12,045 nucleotides of DNA. Source: Flavobacteriales bacterium UBA3376. Its GTDB lineage: Bacteria > Bacteroidota > Bacteroidia > Flavobacteriales > Weeksellaceae. The stretch lies in NCBI GenBank assembly GCA_002359055.1, contig DEQC01000033.1, positions 20,973 through 33,017 on the forward strand, read 5' to 3'. The translations under genes and the position numbers were made by a program. Below are positions 1 to 6,886 of the stretch, piece by piece. A model generated the notes under the pieces. That model did no database searches, was not told the DNA's origin, and worked only from the letters and a program-made list of their open reading frames with translations. Position 1 is the first letter of the stretch, and each line of letters starts with the position of its first letter.

Positions 1-557
1 CCAAAACCTTCGGGTTTGATACTTTCTACCAAAGCAACCAAACGATCTCTTTCCGGTCTGGATTTAATTTTTTGTGAAATTGAAACTTTGTTGGAAAATG
101 GAGTTAAAATCAAATATCGCCCAGCGATAGAAATTTCAGAAGTAATTCTTGGGCCTTTCGTTTGAATAGGTTCTTTAGTTATTTGAATCAGAATATTGTC
201 TCCTGGATTTAAAACTTCTCCAATGGTACCATCTTTTTTGATTTGGGGTTCTTTTCTGAAAGACTTCAGATTTGAAGATTTAAACTTTCCATTGCTTACC
301 AATTGAGTATAGGTCAACAACGACCTGACGTTGGGCCCTAAATCGTGGTAATGCAAAAAAGCATCTTTCGAATAACCTATATCGACAAATGCCGCATTTA
401 AACTCGGTGCTAATTTTTTAACCTTTCCTAAATACATATCTCCAACTGCAAAGTTCAGATCGACCTCTTCTCTATGCAGTTCCATTAAACGGCCATCTTC
501 CAATAAGGCTATATGTACATAATCTTCATCTGAAGAAACAACTAATTCTTTATCCAT
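1..557 (-). CDS. rng: Ribonuclease E/G family protein (RNase G-like), N-terminal part; 3' end outside the window
   Basis: Reverse translation gives an open frame of 185 codons starting MDKELVVSSDEDYVHIALLE and running off the left edge. The family cleaves single-stranded RNA for rRNA maturation and mRNA turnover in the cytoplasm. An S1-type RNA-binding domain begins near residue 39 (GDMYLGKVKKLAPSLNAAFV, then DIGYSKDAFLHYHDLGP) and carries a long insertion typical of Rne/Rng proteins. It is followed by the start of the catalytic region (ILIQITKEPIQTKGPRIT, near residues 125-142). The metal-binding catalytic residues lie beyond the window. The ATG at 557-555 was chosen because an ATG eight bases upstream leads straight to a stop. 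The gene follows HU on the same strand, behind a hairpin terminator, so it probably has its own promoter, which I could not place with confidence. The family call is firm; G rather than E is inferred from the short N-terminus and phylum. Confidence 0.93.
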   Translation of the reverse strand, partial: MDKELVVSSDEDYVHIALLEDGRLMELHREEVDLNFAVGDMYLGKVKKLAPSLNAAFVDIGYSKDAFLHYHDLGPNVRSLLTYTQLVSNGKFKSSNLKSFRKEPQIKKDGTIGEVLNPGDNILIQITKEPIQTKGPRITSEISIAGRYLILTPFSNKVSISQKIKSRPERDRLVALVESIKPEGF

Positions 558-596
558 TATCCATTTTTACAATTATTAAATGAATATAAAACAAAT

Positions 597-631
597 AGAA
601 AAAGCACTTTCCAATATTTATTGGAAAGTGC
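597..631 (-). terminator. Intrinsic terminator downstream of the HU gene
   Basis: A perfect 12-bp inverted repeat (604-615 with 620-631) has a 4-base loop and, read leftward, is followed by TTTTTCT. This is a strong hairpin plus T-tract. It lies about 120 bases past the HU stop codon, so the HU message would have an unusually long 3' untranslated region (632-750) in which I see no convincing gene. It separates HU from the RNase E/G gene. Confidence 0.8.
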
Positions 632-750
632 ATAAAATTTCACCCAAAAAGGTTTATATTTTATTTTCTTTACTGTTTTTATTTATTCAAACTCTCCTTT
701 TTAGCTTTTTCAAGCTTTCATACTAGATAAACCAGCACAAATCAATGAGC

Positions 751-1044
751 TTACTCTTCTACTTTAACATTAGCTTTTACACTTTCTACAAATGCTTTCG
801 CTGGTTTAAACGAAGGTACATTGTGTGCAGGGATAGTTATTGAAGTTCCTTTTGATATATTTCTTCCTATTTTTTCTGCTCTTGTTTTAATTATAAAAGA
901 TCCAAAACCTCTTAAATAAACGTTTTCCCCAGACTCCATCGCATCTCTTACTTCTTGCATAAAGTGTTCTACTACTTTTTGAGTCTCATTCTTCTCTAGT
1001 CCTAACTTGTTTGAGATGTTACTAACTATTTCTGCTTTTGTCAT
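751..1044 (-). CDS. HU/IHF-family DNA-binding protein
   Basis: This 97-residue protein has the full HU fold length. HU homodimers bend and compact DNA in the nucleoid. The N-terminal helices (residues 1-40, MTKAEIVSNISNKLG onward) form the dimer body. RGFGSF near residues 45-50 is the family's conserved turn. The DNA-binding arm follows, with the IPAHNVPSFKPAKAF segment (residues 71-85) corresponding to the usual arm end and helix 3. In the usual INIPA...PxF pattern the proline that intercalates into DNA sits in the arm tip. Residues there (GTSITIPAHNVP) are somewhat divergent but complete. The gene is transcribed divergently from mutY and ends at a hairpin terminator. Placement between an RNase E/G gene and mutY is common in Flavobacteriia. 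No Shine-Dalgarno sequence is present, as usual for the phylum. Confidence 0.95.
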   Translation of the reverse strand: MTKAEIVSNISNKLGLEKNETQKVVEHFMQEVRDAMESGENVYLRGFGSFIIKTRAEKIGRNISKGTSITIPAHNVPSFKPAKAFVESVKANVKVEE

Positions 1045-1071
1045 AATTAATATATTTTGTTGCTAAATTTG
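1037..1071 (+). promoter_or_regulatory. Putative promoter of mutY, inside the HU 5' region
   Basis: TTTG at 1037-1040 and TAAATTTG at 1064-1071 match the Bacteroidota -33/-7 pair, though the 23-base spacer is at the long end. The start point would be near 1078. That lies downstream of the earliest in-frame mutY ATG (1057), which supports the later ATG at 1144. The predicted HU and mutY transcripts would overlap by about ten bases at their 5' ends. Confidence 0.45.
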
Positions 1072-1094
1072 CGTGTTTTAATTCTAAACGGCGA

Positions 1095-1123
1095 CAAATA
1101 TAAGACTTGTACTTTAACTAAAA
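1095..1123 (-). promoter_or_regulatory. Putative promoter of the HU gene
   Basis: Read leftward, TATATTTG at 1102-1095 matches the Bacteroidota -7 element TAnnTTTG exactly. A T-rich stretch (about 1119-1123, TTTT/TTTA) lies 16-18 bases upstream as a weak -33 element. Transcription would start near 1088, leaving a leader of about 44 bases before the HU ATG. Confidence 0.5.
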
Positions 1124-1143
1124 AAGAATTAAAATCATATTAT

Positions 1144-2169
1144 ATGACTTTTAACTCCCTGATATTGATTTGGTTTGACAAAAACAAGAGAAATCTCCCT
1201 TGGAGAACTCATTCAAATCCATACAAGATTTGGTTATCTGAAATCATTCTCCAACAGACTCGCGTTGCGCAAGGTACTGAATATTACAATCAGTTTTGCA
1301 AAACTTTTCCGAACATTGAGTCTTTGGCCAATGCTACTGAACAAGAAGTGCTTAGATTGTGGCAAGGATTGGGATATTATTCAAGAGCAAGAAATCTTCA
1401 TCACTCTGCTCGATACATCGTAAACGAATTAAATGGGCAATTTCCAAACAACTACAATGACCTTTTGAAACTCAAAGGCGTTGGCGAATATACAGCCGCT
1501 GCAATTTCTTCAATTGCTTTCAAAGAAGCAAAAGCAGCGATCGATGGCAATGCTTTTCGGGTGTTTTCAAGGTATTTTGATATTGATTTGGACATTTCAC
1601 TTCATAAAACCAAGAAATATTTTATTGAATTGGGCAATAAACTCATCGATAAACATAGGCCGGGCGATTTCAATCAAGCGGTCATGGAATTGGGAGCATT
1701 GATTTGTTTACCCAAAAATCCAAAATGCGATTCCTGCCCTTTGAACAATTCTTGTGCTGCATTGATGAAAAATAAAATCGATCAATTACCCGTCAAATCA
1801 AAAAAGGTAAAAGTCAGACATAGAAATTTCAATTTTCTCGAAATCACAGACGGAGAACATTTCCTACTGAATAAACGAACACAAAATGATGTTTGGAAAA
1901 ACTTATTTACCTTCCCATTGATCGAAACCAAAACCAAAAAATGGGAGGTTGAAAGCAATTCATTGGATTTAACTTTTAAGAAATCACATCAAGAAATTCA
2001 TATACTCACACATCAAAAATTAAACATCTCTTTTTGGAAAACAGAGACGACTTCGCATCAACTCAAAGAATTGTCACATCAACTTAAAGCTGAAATTTTC
2101 AATTTAAAACAAATAGAAAAACTACCACTTCCCAAACCCATTGAAAGATATTTTAGCGATATAATATAG
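1144..2169 (+). CDS. mutY: A/G-specific adenine DNA glycosylase MutY
   Basis: MutY removes adenine mispaired with 8-oxoguanine or guanine during base-excision repair. Numbering from the ATG at 1144 (341 residues): LPWR at 18-21; catalytic Glu33 in SEIILQQT; a helix-hairpin-helix LKGVGEYTAAAI at 110-121; catalytic Asp134 in AAIDGN. Four iron-sulphur cysteines at 188, 195, 198 and 204 have the C-x6-C-x2-C-x5-C spacing. Residues from about 225 on form the NUDIX-like C-terminal domain that reads 8-oxoG (HRNFNFLEITDGEHFLLNKR). The frame is open from an ATG at 1057, but those 29 extra residues resemble no MutY N-terminus and precede the predicted transcription start, so 1144 is preferred. The gene diverges from HU and is followed after 46 bases by ssb, which has its own promoter. 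Confidence 0.96.
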   Translation: MTFNSLILIWFDKNKRNLPWRTHSNPYKIWLSEIILQQTRVAQGTEYYNQFCKTFPNIESLANATEQEVLRLWQGLGYYSRARNLHHSARYIVNELNGQFPNNYNDLLKLKGVGEYTAAAISSIAFKEAKAAIDGNAFRVFSRYFDIDLDISLHKTKKYFIELGNKLIDKHRPGDFNQAVMELGALICLPKNPKCDSCPLNNSCAALMKNKIDQLPVKSKKVKVRHRNFNFLEITDGEHFLLNKRTQNDVWKNLFTFPLIETKTKKWEVESNSLDLTFKKSHQEIHILTHQKLNISFWKTETTSHQLKELSHQLKAEIFNLKQIEKLPLPKPIERYFSDII

Positions 2170-2199
2170 ATTGTGCATTGACGTTATTTTGTATATTTG
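2170..2199 (+). promoter_or_regulatory. Putative promoter of ssb
   Basis: TATATTTG at 2192-2199 is an exact TAnnTTTG element. ATTG at 2170-2173, 18 bases upstream, is a one-mismatch -33 box. It lies immediately after the mutY stop codon. The leader would be only about ten bases, so ssb-gldD could be transcribed independently of mutY. Confidence 0.55.
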
Positions 2200-2215
2200 A
2201 GGAAAGAAAAATCTT

Positions 2216-2683
2216 ATGAGCGGAACTCTAAATAAAGTTATGTTGATCGGAAATGTTGGAGCAGAAATCAAAGTACATCAATTCGACAATCAAAATAAAA
2301 TCGGCAACTTCCCATTGGCAACAAGTGAAACTTACACCTCAAGAGAAACCGGTGAAAAAATCACTCAAACCGAATGGCACAATATAGTTGTCAGAGGTAC
2401 AAAACTCGTTGAAGTTTTTGAGAAATATGTAAATAAAGGCGACAAACTATATATCGAAGGAAGAATCAGAACAAGAAAATGGCAAGATCAAAATGGTCAA
2501 GATCGATATACAACTGAAATTATTCTAAATGAATTTACATTTTTAACGCCAAAAGGTCAAAGCCAACAAAGTCAAACCGACACACATAGCCAAACACAAA
2601 ACACTGAGGAAACAACTGAAAGTCAATCTCAAAGTTTTAACAACCCATCGGATTCAACTGAAGAAGATGACTTACCATTTTAA
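2216..2683 (+). CDS. ssb: Single-stranded DNA-binding protein SSB
   Basis: This 155-residue protein binds single-stranded DNA as a tetramer and recruits replication and repair partners. The OB-fold occupies about residues 1-112: LNKVMLIGNVGAEIKV at the first strands, TEWHNIVVRGTKL in the middle, and KLYIEGRIRTRKWQDQNG at the strand carrying DNA-contacting aromatic and basic residues. A Gln/Ser/Thr-rich disordered linker (about 113-145) leads to the acidic tip EEDDLPF, the standard protein-interaction motif ending in Pro-Phe. The ATG at 2216 directly precedes the conserved LNKVMLIGN block, so the start is secure. gldD begins only 13 bases after the stop, suggesting one transcript. In well-studied flavobacteria gldE sits between these two genes; here it is absent. 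Confidence 0.97.
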   Translation: MSGTLNKVMLIGNVGAEIKVHQFDNQNKIGNFPLATSETYTSRETGEKITQTEWHNIVVRGTKLVEVFEKYVNKGDKLYIEGRIRTRKWQDQNGQDRYTTEIILNEFTFLTPKGQSQQSQTDTHSQTQNTEETTESQSQSFNNPSDSTEEDDLPF

Positions 2684-2696
2684 TTGAATTTAATTC

Positions 2697-3254
2697 ATGA
2701 AATATATAATATTTACATTTTTTTCTTTAATCCTATTCTCTTGTTCTGAGGATTACAACATAAAACCCATAGGTCAACTGAGATTGGAATATCCAGAGCC
2801 ACAATACAGGACATTTGATTCGGATTGTGCTTATTCATTTGAATATTCAGATTTCTCGAAAATAGAAAAACGAAAAGAAGACTGTTGGTATTCCATCAAC
2901 TATCCAGAGATGAAGGCCAACATTTTCTTGACTTATTTTCCTATTTCAGACAAAGAAGATTTAGGAAATAAAATCAAAGACAGCGAGCGATTTGTTCAAG
3001 AACAAACCGTTAAAGCAAGTTATATAGCTCCTCAAGAATTTCACTTTCCAGAAAAAGGAGTTTTTGGAACTTTGTATGAATTGGGAGGAGAATCCGCTAT
3101 CAATTTACAATTTCATGCAACCGATAGTACCCATAATTTATTGAGTGGATCGATTTATTTTTCAACTCCACCAAGGTATGACTCTCTTCGACCAGCGATT
3201 CAATACATCAAAGAAGATTTGGTACACTTAATAGAAACTCTTGAGTGGAATTAA
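2697..3254 (+). CDS. gldD: Gliding motility lipoprotein GldD
   Basis: GldD is a lipoprotein required for flavobacterial gliding and linked to the T9SS/gliding machinery. Here it has 185 residues. The N-terminus is a short lipoprotein signal: Lys2, a hydrophobic stretch of residues 3-14, then a lipobox ending LFSC with the lipidated Cys16. The mature part carries the family signature IKPIGQLRLEYPEPQY (about residues 22-37), the CAYSFEYS segment, and CWYSINYPEMKANIFLTYFP (about 63-82). Length and motif order match the family. It is 13 bases after ssb, consistent with co-transcription, and upstream of rseP, which has its own promoter. The usual partner GldE (a CBS-domain membrane protein encoded next to gldD in Flavobacterium) is not in this window. 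GldD homologues also occur in non-gliding Bacteroidota, so the gene alone does not prove motility. Confidence 0.9.
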   Translation: MKYIIFTFFSLILFSCSEDYNIKPIGQLRLEYPEPQYRTFDSDCAYSFEYSDFSKIEKRKEDCWYSINYPEMKANIFLTYFPISDKEDLGNKIKDSERFVQEQTVKASYIAPQEFHFPEKGVFGTLYELGGESAINLQFHATDSTHNLLSGSIYFSTPPRYDSLRPAIQYIKEDLVHLIETLEWN

Positions 3255-3255
3255 T

Positions 3256-3285
3256 TTTAGATTCCATTCAAAACCTTTAGTTTTG
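3256..3285 (+). promoter_or_regulatory. Putative promoter of rseP
   Basis: TAGTTTTG at 3278-3285 fits TAnnTTTG exactly. TTTA at 3256-3259 is a one-mismatch -33 element with an 18-base spacer. The predicted leader before the ATG at 3304 is about 12 bases. Confidence 0.45.
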
Positions 3286-3303
3286 CAAATTATTTAATTA
3301 ATA

Positions 3304-4647
3304 ATGAAAGAAACATTAATACAAGTCGCTCAACTGATTTTATGTTTGTCTATTTTAGTGACTTTGCATGAATTAGGTCACTTTTGGGCTGCTCGATTTT
3401 TCAAAACGAGAGTAGAAAAGTTCATGTTATTCTTCGATCCATATTTTGCGATTTTCAAAAAGAAAATTGGCGAAACCACTTATGGTATAGGTTGGCTTCC
3501 ACTGGGCGGATATGTGAAAATTTCCGGAATGATTGACGAAAGCATGGACAAGGAACAATTGAAAAAAGAACCTGAACCATGGGAATTTAGAAGCAAACCA
3601 GCTTGGCAACGATTGATCATCATGTTGGGAGGTGTGACTGTCAATGTGCTTTTGGCTTGGTTGATATATAGTACGCTTTTAAGTGTAAATGGCGATCGTT
3701 ATATGTCCGTTGATAAAATGCAAGAAAACGGTTTAGCTTTTAGTGAAGCTATGCATCATGCAGGATTTATGGATGGAGATAAAATTATTAGCGTCGATGG
3801 GAAGAAACAACCGAGAGCTGATTGGATGGTCATCGATATTTTATTGGCCAATCAAATTTTAGTCGAAAGAGACGGAGAAGAATTTGAAATCAATATCAAT
3901 GATAGCGGTGTTAAGGCTATTCTAAATGGCGCCAGAAATCAAGGTCTTTTCTCACCTTTGATTGAAGATGTTATTATCGATAGCGTCATAACAAATAGTG
4001 GAGCTATGAAAGCTGGCTTGATAAAAGGAGACCAAATCTTGGCTCTTAACGATCGGGAATTTAGTAATTTCAATGAATTCACAAGATTGCTACACGACTA
4101 TAAAAGTGACAGCGTTCAGTTGACAATCGATAGAAACGGTCAAAAAATCCAAATCATGGCCGAGGTTTCAGATTCAAGTACCTTAGGCTTTTTCAATAAA
4201 AGTATGAATCCAGAGAAATTCAATGAAATGGTGATTCATGATGAATATTCGGTTTTAGCCTCTATTCCAGCAGGATTTAAGAAAACATTTGTTAACCTTT
4301 CTTATCAAATCAAACAATTTAAATTGATCATTCGACCAAAAACTGAAGCCTACAAACAAGTCAGTGGACCTTTGAGACTGTATCAGGTATTTGATGCTAA
4401 ATGGGACTGGAACAGATTCTGGAATTTCACAGCTATGTTCTCTATTTGGTTAGCATTTATCAATTTATTGCCAATCCCTGCTTTGGATGGTGGGCATGCT
4501 ATGTTTACAATTATAGAAATGATCACGGGTAAAAAGATGAGTGACAAAACGATGGAAATCGCCCAAATCACTGGCTTCATTATACTTATGACATTGATGC
4601 TACTCGTATTTGGGAACGATATTATTCATCTAATAAAAGAATTGTAA
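3304..4647 (+). CDS. rseP: RIP metalloprotease RseP (site-2 protease, peptidase M50)
   Basis: This intramembrane zinc protease of 447 residues cuts membrane-spanning substrates, classically anti-sigma factors and remnant signal peptides, in the inner membrane. The first membrane helix (about 5-27) holds the zinc motif HELGH, with His22, Glu23 and His26. GWLPLGGYVKISGM (63-76) is the conserved loop after helix 1. The second helix is about 103-124 (LIIMLGGVTVNVLLAWLIY). Two PDZ-type regions follow, near 148-172 (HAGFMDGDKIISVDGK) and 220-290 (SGAMKAGLIKGDQILALND). The third helix carries NLLPIPALDGGH (387-398), giving the zinc ligand Asp395. The last helix is about 422-442. Length and order match Bacteroidota RseP proteins. 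No anti-sigma factor gene is adjacent, so its substrate cannot be told here. It follows gldD by 49 bases with its own predicted promoter. Confidence 0.96.
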   Translation: MKETLIQVAQLILCLSILVTLHELGHFWAARFFKTRVEKFMLFFDPYFAIFKKKIGETTYGIGWLPLGGYVKISGMIDESMDKEQLKKEPEPWEFRSKPAWQRLIIMLGGVTVNVLLAWLIYSTLLSVNGDRYMSVDKMQENGLAFSEAMHHAGFMDGDKIISVDGKKQPRADWMVIDILLANQILVERDGEEFEININDSGVKAILNGARNQGLFSPLIEDVIIDSVITNSGAMKAGLIKGDQILALNDREFSNFNEFTRLLHDYKSDSVQLTIDRNGQKIQIMAEVSDSSTLGFFNKSMNPEKFNEMVIHDEYSVLASIPAGFKKTFVNLSYQIKQFKLIIRPKTEAYKQVSGPLRLYQVFDAKWDWNRFWNFTAMFSIWLAFINLLPIPALDGGHAMFTIIEMITGKKMSDKTMEIAQITGFIILMTLMLLVFGNDIIHLIKEL

Positions 4648-4674
4648 AAAAAATTAAACTTTTTCAAAAAAAAG

Positions 4675-4706
4675 TTTGCAAGTATAAATATTCCATTCTA
4701 TATTTG
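4675..4706 (+). promoter_or_regulatory. Promoter of the tRNA-Asn gene
   Basis: TTTG at 4675-4678, a 20-base spacer and TATATTTG at 4699-4706 form the best Bacteroidota-type promoter in the window. Transcription would begin near 4712 and give a 5' leader of about 70 bases. Just upstream, an A/T-only imperfect inverted repeat (4656-4677) follows the rseP stop and may weakly terminate rseP. Confidence 0.7.
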
Positions 4707-4783
4707 CGCACCATTTAAGGGATAAACCTCCAGAATCAAGAGATTCAAAAGGAGAATTGAAATAAAAAGAGAAACTATCTCAT

Positions 4784-4857
4784 TCCTCAGTAGCTCAGTT
4801 GGTTAGAGCACCTGACTGTTAATCAGGGGGTCGCTGGTTCAAGCCCAGCCTGAGGAG
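4784..4857 (+). tRNA. tRNA-Asn (anticodon GTT)
   Basis: This is a complete 74-base cloverleaf. The acceptor stem pairs TCCTCAG (4784-4790) with CTGAGGA (4850-4856), and the discriminator base is G4857. The D arm contains AGCTCAGTTGGTTAGAGC. The anticodon stem CCTGA/TCAGG (4811-4815 with 4823-4827) encloses CTGTTAA, placing anticodon GTT at 4818-4820, which reads the Asn codons AAC/AAT. The T arm GCTGG-TTCAAGC-CCAGC is intact. CCA is not encoded and must be added enzymatically. Confidence 0.97.
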
Positions 4858-4860
4858 CTT

Positions 4861-4903
4861 AAAAGTCAAGTACTTACAAATATTTAAGTACTTGACTTTT
4901 TTA
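4861..4903. terminator. Bidirectional intrinsic terminator between tRNA-Asn and the M1 peptidase gene
   Basis: A perfect 16-bp inverted repeat (4861-4876 with 4885-4900) has an 8-base loop. The right arm ends in a T run, and the left arm begins with an A run that reads as T on the other strand. It sits three bases past the tRNA and 14 bases past the stop of the leftward peptidase gene, so it can end transcription from both sides. Confidence 0.85.
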
Positions 4904-4916
4904 TTTGTAACACATT

Positions 4917-6776
4917 TCAATTATTTACAATTAATTTCTCTACAAACTCATTATTCAAAGTCCGAATTTTCAAACCATAGACTCCATTTGACCAATTCGA
5001 AGTTTGAATTGTAAAGTTTAACTCATCAATTCCTGACCACTGTCCGACCAAACGACCGGAAGCGTCGTAAACTTTAACTTCTACAATTTTTTGATTACTT
5101 TCTATATTGAAAAATCCTTTGGAAGGATTGGGATAGATTTTCGTTTTTAATTCGGTTAAATCATGAGTGTTTAAAACAGCTGAATTAATTTCACAAACTA
5201 TATCGAAATTTGGATTCACCGTAAACGAATCCACTTCAAAAGGCAAATCACTTATAGAAAAACTATTTTCCAATTGATTCAATTCAAATCTGCGAATTTC
5301 CGTTTGATCATTTCCATTAAATTCAACTTCAATCGGCATTTCAAAAAACTCAACTGAATTATGAGAAGGCGTTTGAATAAAATTCAAAGTATATAAATTC
5401 GAATCGGGATTTTTGTTTAATTCCACATTCAAAATCGGATGACCTTCACCATAAATCCAATCTTCATAGAATTTATCACAACTTTTTTGAGTGACAGTTT
5501 CTAATACATCTTTAAAATCTTCTACGCTCGCAAACCCGAAGTTAAACCTTGGATCATATAGAAATTCATTCAAAACTTCATAAAACAAATCATCATCACT
5601 TAGCATATATCGAATCAAATGCACCATCATCGATCCTTTTTTATAAGTCAATCGACTATTAAAAATTCGGCTTTGATTACTTCCTTCAGGCACATAGACA
5701 GAACCCCAATTTTCAGCAGTTACCAGGCCCACTCTTTCTTGTTTCCATTGTTTAAACTTTTCTTCACCATAAAAATGGTCGTTCAGCAAACCTGTGCAAT
5801 AATCAGCAAATCCTTCGTTGATCCAAATATCTCGCCAAGACGCACAGGTCACCATATTGCCAAACCACTGATGAGCCAATTCATGAACGATAAGATTGAA
5901 AGTAAATTTCCCCATAAAACTCATCGTACTATGCTCCATACCTCCCCCTCTATTCCATTGCGCATGACCGTACTTTTCTGTTTTGTATGGATAATCACCA
6001 AATTTATCGCTCAAAATCTCCATATAAGAAGGCACTAAATCCAAAGAATCCGACCATTCGTCCAGCGATTCTGGATAGATATAATTGACAATTGGAACAT
6101 TCGTCCCACCGATATCCACTGTATGATTATATTCAACATAATTAGTCACTGCAACCGCAACTAAATAAGCAGGAATGGCGTAATTATGTTGCCAGTGAGT
6201 AATTGTACTACCATCGCCCAAATCGGTCACTGATTGAAGGACGCCATTTGAAGCCGCTTTGAATTCGCTTGGATGTCTAATGACAACGTCTATTTTATCG
6301 ACCTTGTCTATCAAATCATCTTTACAAACCCACCAAGTCGACGCATGCCATGGTTCGGACAAAGTTTCAATCACAGGAACACCTTCATGATCTCCAAGCA
6401 TCAAACCAGAGGAAGTTGAAGCATTGCCAGAAAAAGAAATCGATATTGAATCCAATTGATTGGCAGGTAAATTTTCAGGTAGAGAAATTTTCAAAACGTC
6501 GCCTTCACGTGTGTAATCGTCGATTGATAAAGAATGATACAATATATTTTCTATGGTTAAATTCTCTTTTGCGTTGATTTTAATTTCCTGAGTCGATTCA
6601 GTAGTTATAAATTTCATAGTAGTTTTGCCAGAAAAATCGGATTGATAAGGATTTAAATTCATTTCCAATCGATAATAAGTTGGCGAATAATCGGCTTCTA
6701 ACAAGTTCCCTTGATTGAACTGAGCCAATGTTTGAACAAAGAGACCTATAAAAATTAATAAGAAAAGTCTTTTCAT
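4917..6776 (-). CDS. Secreted M1 family zinc aminopeptidase with T9SS type A sorting domain
   Basis: This 619-residue exported peptidase probably trims peptides outside the cell or at its surface. Residues 1-18 are a signal peptide (MKRLFLLIFIGLFVQTLA). An N-terminal beta domain spans about 25-215. The catalytic domain holds GGGMEH (277-282), in the place of the GxMEN exopeptidase motif, with Glu281. The zinc site is HELAH (298-302) plus Glu321 in WINEGFADY, with the exact 18-residue M1 spacing. The transition-state tyrosine is probably Tyr378 in LTYKKGS. Residues about 543-619 form a type A T9SS sorting domain starting KIYPNPSKG and ending EKLIVNN, which directs passage through the outer membrane by type IX secretion and is then cleaved off. 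It is shorter than the ~850-residue PepN type because it lacks the C-terminal helical domain. It converges on the tRNA-Asn gene with a shared terminator. Substrate specificity is not predictable. Confidence 0.94.
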   Translation of the reverse strand: MKRLFLLIFIGLFVQTLAQFNQGNLLEADYSPTYYRLEMNLNPYQSDFSGKTTMKFITTESTQEIKINAKENLTIENILYHSLSIDDYTREGDVLKISLPENLPANQLDSISISFSGNASTSSGLMLGDHEGVPVIETLSEPWHASTWWVCKDDLIDKVDKIDVVIRHPSEFKAASNGVLQSVTDLGDGSTITHWQHNYAIPAYLVAVAVTNYVEYNHTVDIGGTNVPIVNYIYPESLDEWSDSLDLVPSYMEILSDKFGDYPYKTEKYGHAQWNRGGGMEHSTMSFMGKFTFNLIVHELAHQWFGNMVTCASWRDIWINEGFADYCTGLLNDHFYGEEKFKQWKQERVGLVTAENWGSVYVPEGSNQSRIFNSRLTYKKGSMMVHLIRYMLSDDDLFYEVLNEFLYDPRFNFGFASVEDFKDVLETVTQKSCDKFYEDWIYGEGHPILNVELNKNPDSNLYTLNFIQTPSHNSVEFFEMPIEVEFNGNDQTEIRRFELNQLENSFSISDLPFEVDSFTVNPNFDIVCEINSAVLNTHDLTELKTKIYPNPSKGFFNIESNQKIVEVKVYDASGRLVGQWSGIDELNFTIQTSNWSNGVYGLKIRTLNNEFVEKLIVNN

Positions 6777-6886
6777 CTTGGATAAATTAAATTATTCCAA
6801 GTTAGCGAATTTTAGATTAAAACCCTGGAATTAATCGAGTTGTAATTTGCATACAATTTGTTTATATTATTATGATTTAAAATAAA

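Noticed and set aside
632..750. Small gene or small RNA in the HU 3' region
   Set aside because: No ORF with plausible composition and no promoter-like box on either strand; it is best explained as a long 3' untranslated region before the terminator.
1057..1143. N-terminal extension of mutY from the ATG at 1057
   Set aside because: The 29 extra residues resemble no MutY N-terminus, and the predicted promoter (-7 element at 1064-1071) lies inside this stretch.
4383..4580. Leftward open frame with hydrophobic product inside rseP
   Set aside because: It is antisense to the conserved third membrane helix and LDGG motif of RseP; the hydrophobicity mirrors the sense strand.
5619..6038. 139-codon rightward open frame inside the M1 peptidase gene
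   Set aside because: It is antisense to the zinc site of a well-conserved peptidase and its product looks like no protein family; it is a shadow frame.
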